Assembly: GCA_028688955.1 (NCBI GenBank) | Contig: JAQTXD010000021.1 | Span: 1-45,435, forward strand | DNA length: 45,435 nucleotides | Reading direction: 5' to 3' | Source of the DNA: Desulfuromonadaceae bacterium | GTDB taxonomy: Bacteria > Desulfobacterota > Desulfuromonadia > Geobacterales > Pseudopelobacteraceae | Translations under genes and position numbers: made by a program | Part shown: positions 12,944 to 21,661 of the stretch, in pieces | How the letters are laid out: every line of letters begins with the position of its first letter | Numbering within the stretch: the stretch's first letter is position 1 | The notes under the pieces: generated by a model | Seen by the model: the letters and a program-made list of their open reading frames with translations, nothing else | What the model was told of the DNA's origin: nothing | The model's database searches: none

Positions 12944-15667
12944 TCAATTTAAAATTCTCGGTGTAATGAATATAAGGAGTTCCGATTTTGTTTTAACCAT
13001 AGCTGTTGATTTAAACAGGCGTCCGAGAAAAGGGATGTCCATTAAAAAGGGTACACCTTCTTCCGACTGCGTATCATCTTCCTTATAAATACCACCTATA
13101 ACCGTTGTTTCACCGTCTTTTAAAAGCATTTCCGTAGTTGCTTCTTTTGTATTAATAGGTGGCGGGCTTCCAGAACCAGGAGAGTTATTGGTCGCCTTGA
13201 TTTCCATTCCAATAGTTCCGTTCGCATTTATATGTGGTTTAACTTCAAGAGAAAGTACAGCTTGAACAAACTGAGTCGTTGCTCCCGTTGTTGATGTTGT
13301 ATTTTGATATGGTATAGATTGACCTTGCGTTATTTTAGCCGTTTTATTGTTCAATGTCGCAATCTTTGGAGTCGATACAATTTTGATTAAACCGGCCGTT
13401 GCTGCGGCATTAAGACGCATGTCTAACTGTATGTTACTTGCCAAACGACCAAAAGAAATACCCATATTCGTTCCGGCAACACCGCTTTGACCCGATGTTA
13501 CTGACGGATTGGTTAATCCACCAAAACTGTTATCCATCTGATTGATCCCTAAGAAAGAGGCAGAACCGTCTCTATAGTGGGCACCCCAACTAACTCCCAG
13601 ATTTCTAGTAAAAGATGATGATGCTTCTACAATTCTCGCTTCAATCATAACCTGTCGTTCTGGAACATCCATTTTTGCCAGATATGTCTTGATCCTCTCT
13701 ATATCTGATTTGATTGCCGTAATTATGAGTGTGTTTGTCCTCTCATCTACGCTGACTTTACCAGTATTAGCAGTAATAAGTCCTTCAATTGCGGTTTTCA
13801 TGTCTCCGGATTTACTATAGTTTACAGGGAAATACTCAGTATAGAGCACTTCGTTTTTCAACTGCGTTTTTTTAAGATCTAAATCTTCCTCAGCCTGTGA
13901 ACGAAATTTACCTTTACCTTTAATTAAGATAATATTTCCATCTTCACGCTTATCCAATCCTTTTGTATCAAGAATAATATCGAGAGCTTGATCCCATGGA
14001 ACATTTACAAGCTTGAGGCTGATTGCTCCGGTAACTTCATCACCGAGCACAAAGTTCTTATTGCTAACCTCTGAAAGAAGCTGAAATATCTTTCTGACTT
14101 CAGCATCTGCAAATTCCAGAGTGACTTTACGGCCCTTATAAGTATGCAATGTATTGGGTTTACTGGTGGGTTCTGCTGCAGGAGTGAGATCGGATGAGAT
14201 TTCGTCCTCGCGATTAAGTACTGGTTTTTGTACTATTGGCTTATTTTTCGCGGCTGAAGCTTCATTGAGAAGGAGATCGCCTGACAAACCGGCTGGATGC
14301 TTAAATTCAAGATAGAGCATATCTCCTTCCTGTCGTAATTCAAAAGGAGCGGCAACGCGAGTAGCAACGCGTATTTTTGTATCAGTACTTTTTTTATTTT
14401 TCACTGTCAGTGGTGTAATACGTAAAACCGGTGAAACAAATGAACGAGTTTCTAACGAGCGCTGCAGGTTTTTCGGAAGTATTGAGTTTTTGATTATAAA
14501 AGTAACATATCCAGCTGATTTAACAGGAGTATCTACGTTAATTTCGCCGTTCACCTTTACAGAAATCCGTGATATGCCTTCAAGAGCCTGAAAGTCTATC
14601 ATTTCAATTGATGCTAATCCAGGTGTTGTTTTTGGTTTGATTGCAGCAGGAGTTTTTTTATCTGGCAATACTTGATTTACAATGGCAGGCTTTATCGCTT
14701 CAGGTAAACCAACTTGCTCAGGCGTTTTAGATATTGGGGTTGATTTATCTTCAGATGAGACTGCAGCAGCAACGGACGACAACTTTGTATTTGCATTCTC
14801 TTCAGCAGACTTATCGCCAAGCGTAATTTGTACCCCAGAAGCATTCTTAGCAGCTATTGCTTCTGGGAATGTGCCGCCAACAGCATCAAATACAACACGC
14901 ACTTTATCCGGGTAGAGACCAATTCGTGCTGAGGCGACGCCTGAGGCATTCAGCGGTACAAGACGAGAAGCCAATCCACTTTTCACATTAAGTAAGTCAA
15001 CAACAAATCGTTCCGGTTTATTAAGTCTGAATGTTTTAAATTCGTTGATGGCACCATCAATCTCCAAAAGAAGCACATTTTTGTTTACGGAAATACCGGT
15101 AAGAGTTTTATTGGGATTTTCATTTCCGACAGAAATCAACTCAGATACTGCCGGCTGCGTATTGGCTGGAATAACAGGTTTTTCTACAGGTTTGGCAACT
15201 TCCGCAGTTACTGCTGTCTCTGCGATCTGAGGGAAGGATATTATCAATTCGTTTGGACGAGCAGGCAGCGTTGAAATCACAGCTTCACTGTCACTGACAA
15301 GTTCAATTTCCATTCTGGTCAGTACGCCGGCATCAGTATCAAACCGACTTGCTGTAACCGTCTTGAAATTACCACGGTTGATAACAATCGGCGCTGAAAT
15401 ATTTCCTTGCGTCACTTGTGAAAAATCAATCACTAAACGTAATGGCGAAGCGGTTTTATAGCTCGTATACGTAGCAGGCGACGTGAGACGTATTGTTAGT
15501 TCGGCGGAAGAACCTTCGCCTGATGCAACGACAGACTCAATCCCGACTGGTGTCTTGACATCCTGTTGCTCAGATGAAATTACAACGTTCGGCACTATCA
15601 CTGAAAAACCTGAAAGCACTAGAAACGTAATGAGGGAAATTTTCAATGTATGCATCTTCCACTTCAT
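12944..15667 (-). CDS. pilQ: Type IV pilus secretin PilQ
   Basis: A 907-residue outer-membrane secretin through which the type IV pilus passes. After a signal peptide (residues 1-32) come AMIN domains that bind peptidoglycan: VIDFSQV near 75-81, a second with RFVVDLLNVKSG near 215, and a third around IEMIDFQALEGISRIS. The STN/N0 domain begins KVTLEFADAEVRKIFQLLSE and is followed by the N1 (NolW) domain with DERTNTLIITAIKSDIERI. The C-terminal secretin domain carries VSTPKIATLNNKTAKI and TTVIGGIYKED. Length and order are normal for PilQ. It closes the pilMNOPQ run; the gap to pilP is 10 bp. Confidence 0.95.
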   Translation of the reverse strand: MKWKMHTLKISLITFLVLSGFSVIVPNVVISSEQQDVKTPVGIESVVASGEGSSAELTIRLTSPATYTSYKTASPLRLVIDFSQVTQGNISAPIVINRGNFKTVTASRFDTDAGVLTRMEIELVSDSEAVISTLPARPNELIISFPQIAETAVTAEVAKPVEKPVIPANTQPAVSELISVGNENPNKTLTGISVNKNVLLLEIDGAINEFKTFRLNKPERFVVDLLNVKSGLASRLVPLNASGVASARIGLYPDKVRVVFDAVGGTFPEAIAAKNASGVQITLGDKSAEENANTKLSSVAAAVSSEDKSTPISKTPEQVGLPEAIKPAIVNQVLPDKKTPAAIKPKTTPGLASIEMIDFQALEGISRISVKVNGEINVDTPVKSAGYVTFIIKNSILPKNLQRSLETRSFVSPVLRITPLTVKNKKSTDTKIRVATRVAAPFELRQEGDMLYLEFKHPAGLSGDLLLNEASAAKNKPIVQKPVLNREDEISSDLTPAAEPTSKPNTLHTYKGRKVTLEFADAEVRKIFQLLSEVSNKNFVLGDEVTGAISLKLVNVPWDQALDIILDTKGLDKREDGNIILIKGKGKFRSQAEEDLDLKKTQLKNEVLYTEYFPVNYSKSGDMKTAIEGLITANTGKVSVDERTNTLIITAIKSDIERIKTYLAKMDVPERQVMIEARIVEASSSFTRNLGVSWGAHYRDGSASFLGINQMDNSFGGLTNPSVTSGQSGVAGTNMGISFGRLASNIQLDMRLNAAATAGLIKIVSTPKIATLNNKTAKITQGQSIPYQNTTSTTGATTQFVQAVLSLEVKPHINANGTIGMEIKATNNSPGSGSPPPINTKEATTEMLLKDGETTVIGGIYKEDDTQSEEGVPFLMDIPFLGRLFKSTAMVKTKSELLIFITPRILN

Positions 15668-15677
15668 GCGGAACTCC

Positions 15678-16247
15678 TTATTGCTTCCTAGGAAGGGTAA
15701 GTTTTATATTTTCTTTTCGAACCCTGCCGTTGTCATCTTTGAACTGTTCCAAGACGTCAACACCATTTGAATTAATAGAGGTTACTCTACCGCTGTTTTT
15801 CCCAATTAACATTCCGACTTTCAACACATATCCCTTACCACCCGGATCTGTAACCATTGCCTGATTCTCGCGACCACCGGTGATTATTCCAATCAGCTTA
15901 AATTGACTGACATCGAAACTATGAATCGGCAATAAACTACGTTGAGCTAATTTTATTGATTCTGGTGTGCTTCTTGGTTCAGACTTGACTGCTACATAGG
16001 GCTTGAATGGATCTTTTTTACTACTGAAGTCGAATTGATTTACGGACGGGGCAGGAAGGCGCATTGATGAACTAACCTGCTTTTGAACCGGCTTTTGCTG
16101 CACAGAGACAACAGCTTTAGGGGCTTTTGCAGGCGCAGGTAAAGGAGCTTGCTGCTGGTTTTTACTGCACGCCGCCTGTAACAGCGTGAAGAAGACAACA
16201 GCTACTTTTGAAATATGGCTATTTTTTTTGAGTAGCTTTTTTATCAT
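15678..16247 (-). CDS. pilP: Type IV pilus assembly lipoprotein PilP
   Basis: PilP is an inner-membrane lipoprotein that links the PilN-PilO dimer to the secretin PilQ. From the ATG at 16247 the protein has 189 residues: MIKKLLKKNSHISKV starts a signal peptide ending in the lipobox L-Q-A-A-C, followed by a Pro/Ala/Gln-rich linker. The C-terminal beta domain has DPFKPYVA near the linker end and FKLIGIITGGRENQAMVTD, G-K-G-Y-V-L-K-V-G-M-L-I-G-K-N, as expected for PilP. An upstream ATG at 16289 would add 14 residues before the signal peptide and is less likely. It overlaps pilO by 29 bp. Confidence 0.92.
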   Translation of the reverse strand: MIKKLLKKNSHISKVAVVFFTLLQAACSKNQQQAPLPAPAKAPKAVVSVQQKPVQKQVSSSMRLPAPSVNQFDFSSKKDPFKPYVAVKSEPRSTPESIKLAQRSLLPIHSFDVSQFKLIGIITGGRENQAMVTDPGGKGYVLKVGMLIGKNSGRVTSINSNGVDVLEQFKDDNGRVRKENIKLTLPRKQ

Positions 16248-16827
16248 CCTTAATCTCTTTCTTATCAAGGAAGCGGAATGTAGTCGCAAGACACGTAACC
16301 TTGGTCATCATACGATTATTGACACTTTTAATATCTGAGAAAGCAACATTGTTGATATTTACAATTCGAGACAGATTTGCAACAGCTGCAAAGAAATTTG
16401 CTACGCTGTAATATGACCCGGAAACAATAATATCAACGGGCACATCAGCATAGAAATCTTTCACCGCCTCGCCTTTCGGACGAAACGTAAGGAAATCAAG
16501 ACCTGCATTTTTACCGAGTGTAGTGATACTGGTTAATAACGAAGGTATTTCTTTTGAGTTTGGTAATTCCGTTAATGCTTGTGCCAACTCCTGGTTTAAC
16601 TGTTCATATTCCATTTTTAATTTTGGAAGATTATTTGCGATTCGGGTTTTCTCATTTATTTCGCCTTCCAACTTTGACAATTCAGCTTTCAGGCCGCTTA
16701 ACTCCGTCTGTTTTGGAAGATATAGAAACCACACTAAAGCAGCTGCTTCAATTATTGAAACCAAAACCAGAATTAGAATTTTCTGTTTTGTTGGAAGCTT
16801 AAGTATTTTTTCTAAAGTAGGATCCAT
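16219..16827 (-). CDS. pilO: Type IV pilus assembly protein PilO
   Basis: PilO is a bitopic inner-membrane protein that pairs with PilN and carries a periplasmic ferredoxin-like domain. The 202 residues show a short cytoplasmic start, a membrane helix at about 17-36 (KILILVLVSIIEAAALVWFLYL), a coiled coil (ELSGLKAELSKLEGEINEKT), then the globular domain with NAGLDFLTFRPKGEAVKDFY and DIIVSGSYYSVANFFAAV, typical PilO blocks. The C-terminal tail is Lys-rich. It lies 26 bp after pilN and overlaps pilP. Confidence 0.95.
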   Translation of the reverse strand: MDPTLEKILKLPTKQKILILVLVSIIEAAALVWFLYLPKQTELSGLKAELSKLEGEINEKTRIANNLPKLKMEYEQLNQELAQALTELPNSKEIPSLLTSITTLGKNAGLDFLTFRPKGEAVKDFYADVPVDIIVSGSYYSVANFFAAVANLSRIVNINNVAFSDIKSVNNRMMTKVTCLATTFRFLDKKEIKDDKKATQKK

Positions 16828-16853
16828 ATTTATTCCGCCTGATCAATTAAGCG

Positions 16854-17432
16854 TTATTTTTTTACAGCGGGGGCGTTTTCTGCCTGGGGCATATTCGGCT
16901 CCAACTTCATTGTTATATCAAATTTCTTCAACTTTGTACCTGCAACGACCGTTTGCTCGGAAACCAGCAACTCAACTGCCATAAAATCTTTTGATGCTTC
17001 AAGAGCCTTCATAAATTGCGCGATCAGTTCTTCAGTAAAAGCTATCCCTGATATTTTTACATCCGCCCCGGACTCAACATAACTTGTCAACCACAGTTGG
17101 TCTGGCGTAAGATCGCTCAGACTTGCAAGTCTCTGAGCCGGTCCGGTTTTGTTTTTCCTTAGTTGTGCCAGAACATCGAGTTTTTTTCTGACCTGTTCTT
17201 TCAAGGTCTTAAGCTCATTCAACTTACCAATTTTAGCCTGAAGCTCTTTTATCTTATTGTTTGAGGCCGTTATATCGTCTTTAGCTGCGGCTACTTGCAT
17301 ACGTTTAACAACATAAAGAGAGCATATAACAGAGGCAATTACCACAACAACCAGACCAGCTATAACAAACTGCTGAATTGCTGTTTCTTTCTTTTTCGTC
17401 GCTCTAAGAGGTAAAAGATTAATTTTTATCAT
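16854..17432 (-). CDS. pilN: Type IV pilus assembly protein PilN
   Basis: PilN has a conserved cytoplasmic N-terminus that docks into PilM, one membrane helix and a periplasmic fold paired with PilO. Here the docking peptide is I-K-I-N-L-L-P at residues 2-8, nearly identical to the consensus. The membrane helix lies at about 22-44 (IQQFVIAGLVVVVIASVICSLYV), followed by a long coiled coil (DITASNNKIKELQAKIGKLN) and the globular domain. The 192-residue length is usual. It overlaps pilM by 4 bp (ATGA), so they are translationally coupled. Confidence 0.95.
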   Translation of the reverse strand: MIKINLLPLRATKKKETAIQQFVIAGLVVVVIASVICSLYVVKRMQVAAAKDDITASNNKIKELQAKIGKLNELKTLKEQVRKKLDVLAQLRKNKTGPAQRLASLSDLTPDQLWLTSYVESGADVKISGIAFTEELIAQFMKALEASKDFMAVELLVSEQTVVAGTKLKKFDITMKLEPNMPQAENAPAVKK

Positions 17433-18484
17433 TTATCCCCTACCCTTCTGAGTGCTAGTCCAACCGGAACCGCCATAAACGGGCCGATTTCTTCAAGGTA
17501 TTCAGGGTCAAAGTCTTTTTCGTTATATTTTAATTTAGCAAATGGATTCAATTTTTCAACAGGCAGACCGGTTTTTTCTGCAATTGTGCTTGTAAGATTA
17601 TAAACTTTGGAACAACCGCCACTTACAAATACACCTGATATACGGTCATCACTTGCTGTAGAATTATAAAAATCCAACGAACGCCGAATTTCCTGTGTAA
17701 CCGTTTCGTTAACTTTTAATATAACTTTCCGTAATGATTCGTTATTTGACTCATAGGCAAGAAGTTTTCCCGTTTCAGAATCTTCACTACTCAAACCGAG
17801 CTGCTTTTGAATCTCCTCAGAGTAGAGATTTCCTCCCATCTGTACATCTCTGGTAAAAAGAGTAATGCCATCTTTGATTATGTTGATGTTCATCACACTG
17901 GCACCAATGTTTACTAACGCAAGAATGTCTTCAGAACTAAAATCATGATTAGCTTCAAATGCGTTTTGGACGGCAAATGAATCAACATCTACAACCGAAA
18001 GCTGCATCCCGGCTTCAGTAAAAACAGCTACGTAGTCGTTAATTATATCTTTTTTGCTTGCAACCAGAAGAACATTCATCTTCGAGGGATCATTACTGTC
18101 AGGCGACAGAATCTGAAAGTCCATGTTTACATCATTGATATCAAAGGGGATATATTGCTCCGCCTCCCAGGATATTTGATCCTCTAATTCTTCCTGCGGC
18201 ATTGCCGGAAGAACTATCTTCCTGATAATTACTGAATTTCCGGAGATCGAGCAGACAACATCCTTTATTTTGATTCCAAGGCTTGCAACAAGGTTTTTTA
18301 TTACCACAGCGATTGAAGAGCTGTCCATCAGCGTGTTATCAACAATTGCCTCAGGAGGTAGAGGGAAAATGCCAGCGTTTAACAGCTGGTATGACCCTTT
18401 GTTGTCCTTAAGTTGAACAACTTTTACGGAACTCGAACCAATGTCGATTCCTATGACTTCTTTATTTTTCTTAAAAAGAAACAT
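17429..18484 (-). CDS. pilM: Type IV pilus assembly protein PilM
   Basis: PilM is a cytoplasmic actin/FtsA-like ATP-binding protein that caps the PilN tails. The N-terminal phosphate-1 loop is visible as V-I-G-I-D-I-G-S-S-S-V-K-V-V-Q-L. The IMC-like subdomain carries QISWEAEQYIPFDINDVNMDF, and the second nucleotide region is LALVNIGASVMNINI, followed by GVFVSGGCSKV, the adenosine loop. The 351-residue length is standard. It follows a small XRE regulator by 11 bp and begins the pilMNOPQ run. Confidence 0.96.
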   Translation of the reverse strand: MFLFKKNKEVIGIDIGSSSVKVVQLKDNKGSYQLLNAGIFPLPPEAIVDNTLMDSSSIAVVIKNLVASLGIKIKDVVCSISGNSVIIRKIVLPAMPQEELEDQISWEAEQYIPFDINDVNMDFQILSPDSNDPSKMNVLLVASKKDIINDYVAVFTEAGMQLSVVDVDSFAVQNAFEANHDFSSEDILALVNIGASVMNINIIKDGITLFTRDVQMGGNLYSEEIQKQLGLSSEDSETGKLLAYESNNESLRKVILKVNETVTQEIRRSLDFYNSTASDDRISGVFVSGGCSKVYNLTSTIAEKTGLPVEKLNPFAKLKYNEKDFDPEYLEEIGPFMAVPVGLALRRVGDK

Positions 18485-18495
18485 ATTCAGTCCTG

Positions 18496-18702
18496 TTATT
18501 CCTGACCCTGAAATACTTTACCCTTTTCCTCTATCGTATACCCAAGAGCCAAAATTATTTTTCGCATGGTTTCCATCCTGCACTCTTCGCCACGCTCAAT
18601 CCTTCCAACGGTGATAACAGAAACCCCTGCTTTGCGGGCAAGTTCAGACTTGCTCAACAATCTTGATTCCCTGATTGTTTTTACACTATTTTTTAATTTC
18701 AT
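18496..18702 (-). CDS. Small XRE-family helix-turn-helix regulator
   Basis: A 68-residue protein that is almost entirely one helix-turn-helix of the XRE/Cro-C1 type: SKSELARKAGVSVITVGRIE (about 17-36) is helix 2, turn and recognition helix, followed by R-G-E-E-C-R-M-E-T-M-R-K-I-I-L-A-L. It has no ligand domain, so it probably acts as a simple dimeric DNA-binding protein. It lies 11 bp upstream of pilM on the same strand, so it is likely transcribed with the pilus operon and may control it. Confidence 0.9.
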   Translation of the reverse strand: MKLKNSVKTIRESRLLSKSELARKAGVSVITVGRIERGEECRMETMRKIILALGYTIEEKGKVFQGQE

Positions 18703-18739
18703 AAAGTATCAGTCCGTAAAAAATTAATCAGTGGTGAGA

Positions 18740-18767
18740 CATTTACTATATTTTAGATACATGTCAA
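18740..18767 (-). promoter_or_regulatory. Candidate sigma-70-type promoter for the XRE-pilMNOPQ operon
   Basis: On the minus strand, a perfect -35 box TTGACA (18767-18762) is followed after 16 bp by TAAATG (18745-18740) as the possible -10, about 38 bp before the regulator ATG. The surrounding gap is very AT-rich. The -10 box is imperfect, and a TATAGT is also present slightly upstream at non-standard spacing, so the exact start site is uncertain. Confidence 0.4.
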
Positions 18768-18812
18768 GCTAATTTTATATAATTATATGCCACTCTATAA
18801 TCTATAATTAAA

Positions 18813-19469
18813 TCAGTACGCATATAATATGGACAGATGGGATTTTTCTTTAGGATTACTAGTTTTTTCACCTACAATCTCAATACGATACGTTGCAGGC
18901 ATTGCCTGAACGCTTACTCCTGATGAACCTGCCGCCGTTCCCTGACCACCGTCAAGCTGTTCATAACCTGACAAGTCACTCCCGGTACATTTACCAGCGG
19001 GATATGCTCTTTTATCCGAACATACTGTATCAACAATTTTGGTATAAACCGTATAAGAATCTGTTAATGATGTGGAATTTAGTTTAAGTGTAAAATCTGC
19101 ACTTACTTTTGGATCTGATGTATTGCTACATCCGACACCCCACTGAGATGGCTGCTTGGTTAATTTGTCCATGATGCAGGAATCAGAATTGGCACTCATA
19201 AAATTGAGCGTAGTTGGATAGGTTGCGGAGGGGTTTGTAAGATTATTTGAAAAAGTTTCCGTAAATATTTTTGGCAGCAATTCTTTAATAACGATATCCG
19301 TTGCCCCAAAAGTAGCCTCAAGAGCAGTTCTATAGCGCTTATTCGCACCCGATTGCTTGATTCCTGATGTCACCATTAGCAATAAATACATAACTATGGT
19401 TAGTGATATCAGTGTCAGCATCAATGAAGTTACCAAGGCTATCCCGTTATTGTTGAGTATGCGATTCAT
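18813..19469 (-). CDS. pilX: PilX-like minor pilus assembly protein
   Basis: A 218-residue protein with the type IV pilin-like N-terminus MNRILNNNGIALVTSLMLTL, where the short basic leader, N-N-G cleavage site and the following hydrophobic helix match PilX (the G-x-A-L-V-x-x-L-M/L-L form without the usual F). PilX primes pilus assembly together with PilV, PilW, FimT/U and PilY1. The ATG at 19469 is chosen because AGGGA lies 8 nt upstream; a more upstream ATG at 19517 lies in the pilW gene. The C-terminal half has three Cys and ends IEIVGEKTSNPKEK then LSILYAY. It overlaps nothing downstream, and a 110-bp gap precedes the XRE gene. Confidence 0.85.
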   Translation of the reverse strand: MNRILNNNGIALVTSLMLTLISLTIVMYLLLMVTSGIKQSGANKRYRTALEATFGATDIVIKELLPKIFTETFSNNLTNPSATYPTTLNFMSANSDSCIMDKLTKQPSQWGVGCSNTSDPKVSADFTLKLNSTSLTDSYTVYTKIVDTVCSDKRAYPAGKCTGSDLSGYEQLDGGQGTAAGSSGVSVQAMPATYRIEIVGEKTSNPKEKSHLSILYAY

Positions 19470-19485
19470 ACTGAGTATCCCTATA

Positions 19486-20748
19486 TCAATTTGTAAGGTT
19501 TTTTGGTCTGACGACAATTCGATAGATTTTCCAACGATAATTGAGCCACCCGTTTGTGGTGAGATCCGCTACTGAATATGTTTTAGTAAGACTCAGGTTC
19601 CCCGTGTCACCCACATTGATTGAAGCGCTATTTGCATAACCAACGTCTTTACGGCCTTCTTGTACCATCAGGTATACCTTGATGTACTTTAGCTTATTTC
19701 TTACTTCTGCAGGGCTCGTCATGAAATTCTTGATAATTTCAGGAGAAGTTGAAATCGAAGTGGAGACGGCTATTTTTGCTGAATCAGCATCATACGCACT
19801 TGATTCATCTATAACGCCGTTACCATTTGCATCCCACCCGAATACCACCTGCATGTCCGCGACACAATCAATGAGCGGCATATAAGAAAGCTTGCCATCA
19901 GTATGGTTGATATTTGCCCGGTAAAGAATCCCGGAATTTGGTGCACACATTGATGGTATTTTTGAACTATTTGAGGGGCGTGCAACAAAATAATCCGCAC
20001 GGTTAAAAGGCATGCCGAGATCACTGGTGGTCGAAGTATCGTAACCACGAATTCCATAAATATAGTTAATCTGGTTGGCATTTGTAGGATTAAATATCGA
20101 ACTCAGTGTTGTAGTTGCATTAGCTATCCAATAGATGTTTGGTGTTGCCGGCGGAGTAATCAATGTATTATTTACCGTACCCAAAGATGAAAAGGTGCGG
20201 CTGATTACAATCGCTCGATCATCATTGGCAAGATTTTCTGAGGGATTTTGCCACACGTACGGCGCTTTACCACTACTCGAATATGTAACGTATGTCCATT
20301 TCTGTGATGCTTTGTTTCCCCCTACGGTTGTTGCTTTTATTCCTAAATAATCCGTGTGATTCAGAATATTGAATGTTGTCCCGGCTTGTGAAGTTGAATC
20401 AGAGGCACCACTAATATTATTAAATGACACCAATGCACGAGGGATGTCTTGACTAGCTAATGTATTATCATTTAATCCATCTGCTGGTGAAACAGCTGCT
20501 TCCGTATAATATGCTATCGATGAATCATAATTGGTGATTGAGTCATAGAGACCAAAACCTGCCTGCTGGAGGTCACGACGGAATATTTCCAATCCGACAA
20601 CACCTTCGATATTACTATCTTCGCTTGCGGTCAAACGAGATGTACTTTTTAAAATCGAAGTAAACGCCGAACTTGTTATCATGATCACCACGATAACAAG
20701 TGCCATCGTAATGAGCATTTCTATAAGCGTAAATCCTTTGTTATTCAT
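19486..20748 (-). CDS. pilW: PilW-like minor pilin
   Basis: A 420-residue pseudopilin with the prepilin signature N-N-K-G-F-T-L-I-E-M-L at residues 2-12; the peptidase PilD cleaves after Gly5, and Glu is at +5 of the mature protein. PilW is one of the minor pilins that form the pilus-tip initiation complex with PilX, PilV, FimT and PilY1. The body is beta-rich, Asn/Thr/Ser-rich and includes a calcium-like loop F-G-W-D-A-N-G-N-G-V-I-D. It is larger than the average PilW, but its position between pilV and pilX genes supports the call. The gap to pilX is 16 bp. Confidence 0.88.
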   Translation of the reverse strand: MNNKGFTLIEMLITMALVIVVIMITSSAFTSILKSTSRLTASEDSNIEGVVGLEIFRRDLQQAGFGLYDSITNYDSSIAYYTEAAVSPADGLNDNTLASQDIPRALVSFNNISGASDSTSQAGTTFNILNHTDYLGIKATTVGGNKASQKWTYVTYSSSGKAPYVWQNPSENLANDDRAIVISRTFSSLGTVNNTLITPPATPNIYWIANATTTLSSIFNPTNANQINYIYGIRGYDTSTTSDLGMPFNRADYFVARPSNSSKIPSMCAPNSGILYRANINHTDGKLSYMPLIDCVADMQVVFGWDANGNGVIDESSAYDADSAKIAVSTSISTSPEIIKNFMTSPAEVRNKLKYIKVYLMVQEGRKDVGYANSASINVGDTGNLSLTKTYSVADLTTNGWLNYRWKIYRIVVRPKNLTN

Positions 20749-20785
20749 GATTAACTCGCTTGAAAGGCAACAATCACCTTATCAT

Positions 20786-21166
20786 TCATGGTTGTGTTAT
20801 TAATGATGAAATTTGATGGTTCAATGTTTTGTTCTTATACGTCCACGAGACCCTGATGATAACCTCTTTTGAATTAGCGCTTACAACTGTTTGCTGTTGA
20901 TTGATTGTAAATACAAAATTACCGTTGCGGACTCTTCTTGTAACTGTAGAAGGTGGAGTCAGTGCCGGATTATTTTTTACTTCCAGCATGAGTTCGTCAG
21001 CGACAGCAACCGCTTCATTTCGTATTACCGTGCCAAGATTCTGTTCTGCGGCTAGATTAACCGCCTGCAACAGACCGAGAAGGCCAACCATCATGATCAG
21101 TACGGCAACACAAAATTCTATCAACGTAAACCCTGATTGATTATTTAAACGCGCATTCTGTCCCAT
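20786..21166 (-). CDS. pilV: PilV-like minor pilin
   Basis: A 126-residue minor pilin. The prepilin motif is Q-S-G-F-T-L-I-E-F (residues 10-18), followed by CVAVLIMMVGLLGLLQAVNL, the characteristic V-x-I-x-x-V-G-L-L-G-L pattern of PilV proteins. The cleavage site is after Gly12. The mature domain is short, with little beyond a few beta strands. Its 5' end overlaps the FimT-like gene by 26 bp, and pilW follows 37 bp later, so all four minor-pilin genes are on one transcript. Confidence 0.9.
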   Translation of the reverse strand: MGQNARLNNQSGFTLIEFCVAVLIMMVGLLGLLQAVNLAAEQNLGTVIRNEAVAVADELMLEVKNNPALTPPSTVTRRVRNGNFVFTINQQQTVVSANSKEVIIRVSWTYKNKTLNHQISSLITQP

Positions 21167-21659
21167 TAACTTTCCCCAAGTTCATTCTCGTATCAAAGAC
21201 AACCAAACAGTTCACGGCAACATCTGTTTCCAGAGGATTCATAATGATCGTAAAGCTGTTTGACGCCAATCCACGTGAATCAAATTCAACAAATTCATTC
21301 GCAATACTAGCTGCCAAATTTGAATTACTCTTCTTTGTGATTCCATATCGTAATTTTTTGCTGGTGATAGTTCTGCCCGCACTTCTTGGTTCATTGTCTG
21401 AGGAATAATTTTTCAGTACATAGCTGTCTGGTTGAAAAGTGATACTGTGGTTAATTTTCTGAGTAAATGAGTTAGTACGAGCTTCGTTCAAGTCAACCAA
21501 TATTCCCCGTAACTGAGCTTCCATCCAGTTTTTTGTCTGCCACGACTGAAAATTAATTGTCGCAATACTCATAACAATTCCCATGATTGCGATAGTAATG
21601 ATCAGTTCAATCAGTGAGAATCCAGAATTGCCTTTATGAGATATACCAAACAGTTTCAT
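21141..21659 (-). CDS. fimT: FimT/GspH-like minor pilin
   Basis: A 172-residue GspH/FimT-type pseudopilin. The prepilin motif is N-S-G-F-S-L-I-E-L at residues 11-19, followed by IITIAIMGIVMSIATINFQSW. The segment MEAQLRGILVDLNEARTNSF (about 46-66) is typical of the GspH/FimT domain, and the C-terminus carries a Cys pair in AVNCLVVFD...NGTECAFK, also common in FimT. It directly follows pilY1 with a 2-bp gap and heads the minor-pilin set. Confidence 0.9.
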   Translation of the reverse strand: MKLFGISHKGNSGFSLIELIITIAIMGIVMSIATINFQSWQTKNWMEAQLRGILVDLNEARTNSFTQKINHSITFQPDSYVLKNYSSDNEPRSAGRTITSKKLRYGITKKSNSNLAASIANEFVEFDSRGLASNSFTIIMNPLETDVAVNCLVVFDTRMNLGKVNGTECAFK

Positions 21660-21661
21660 GA

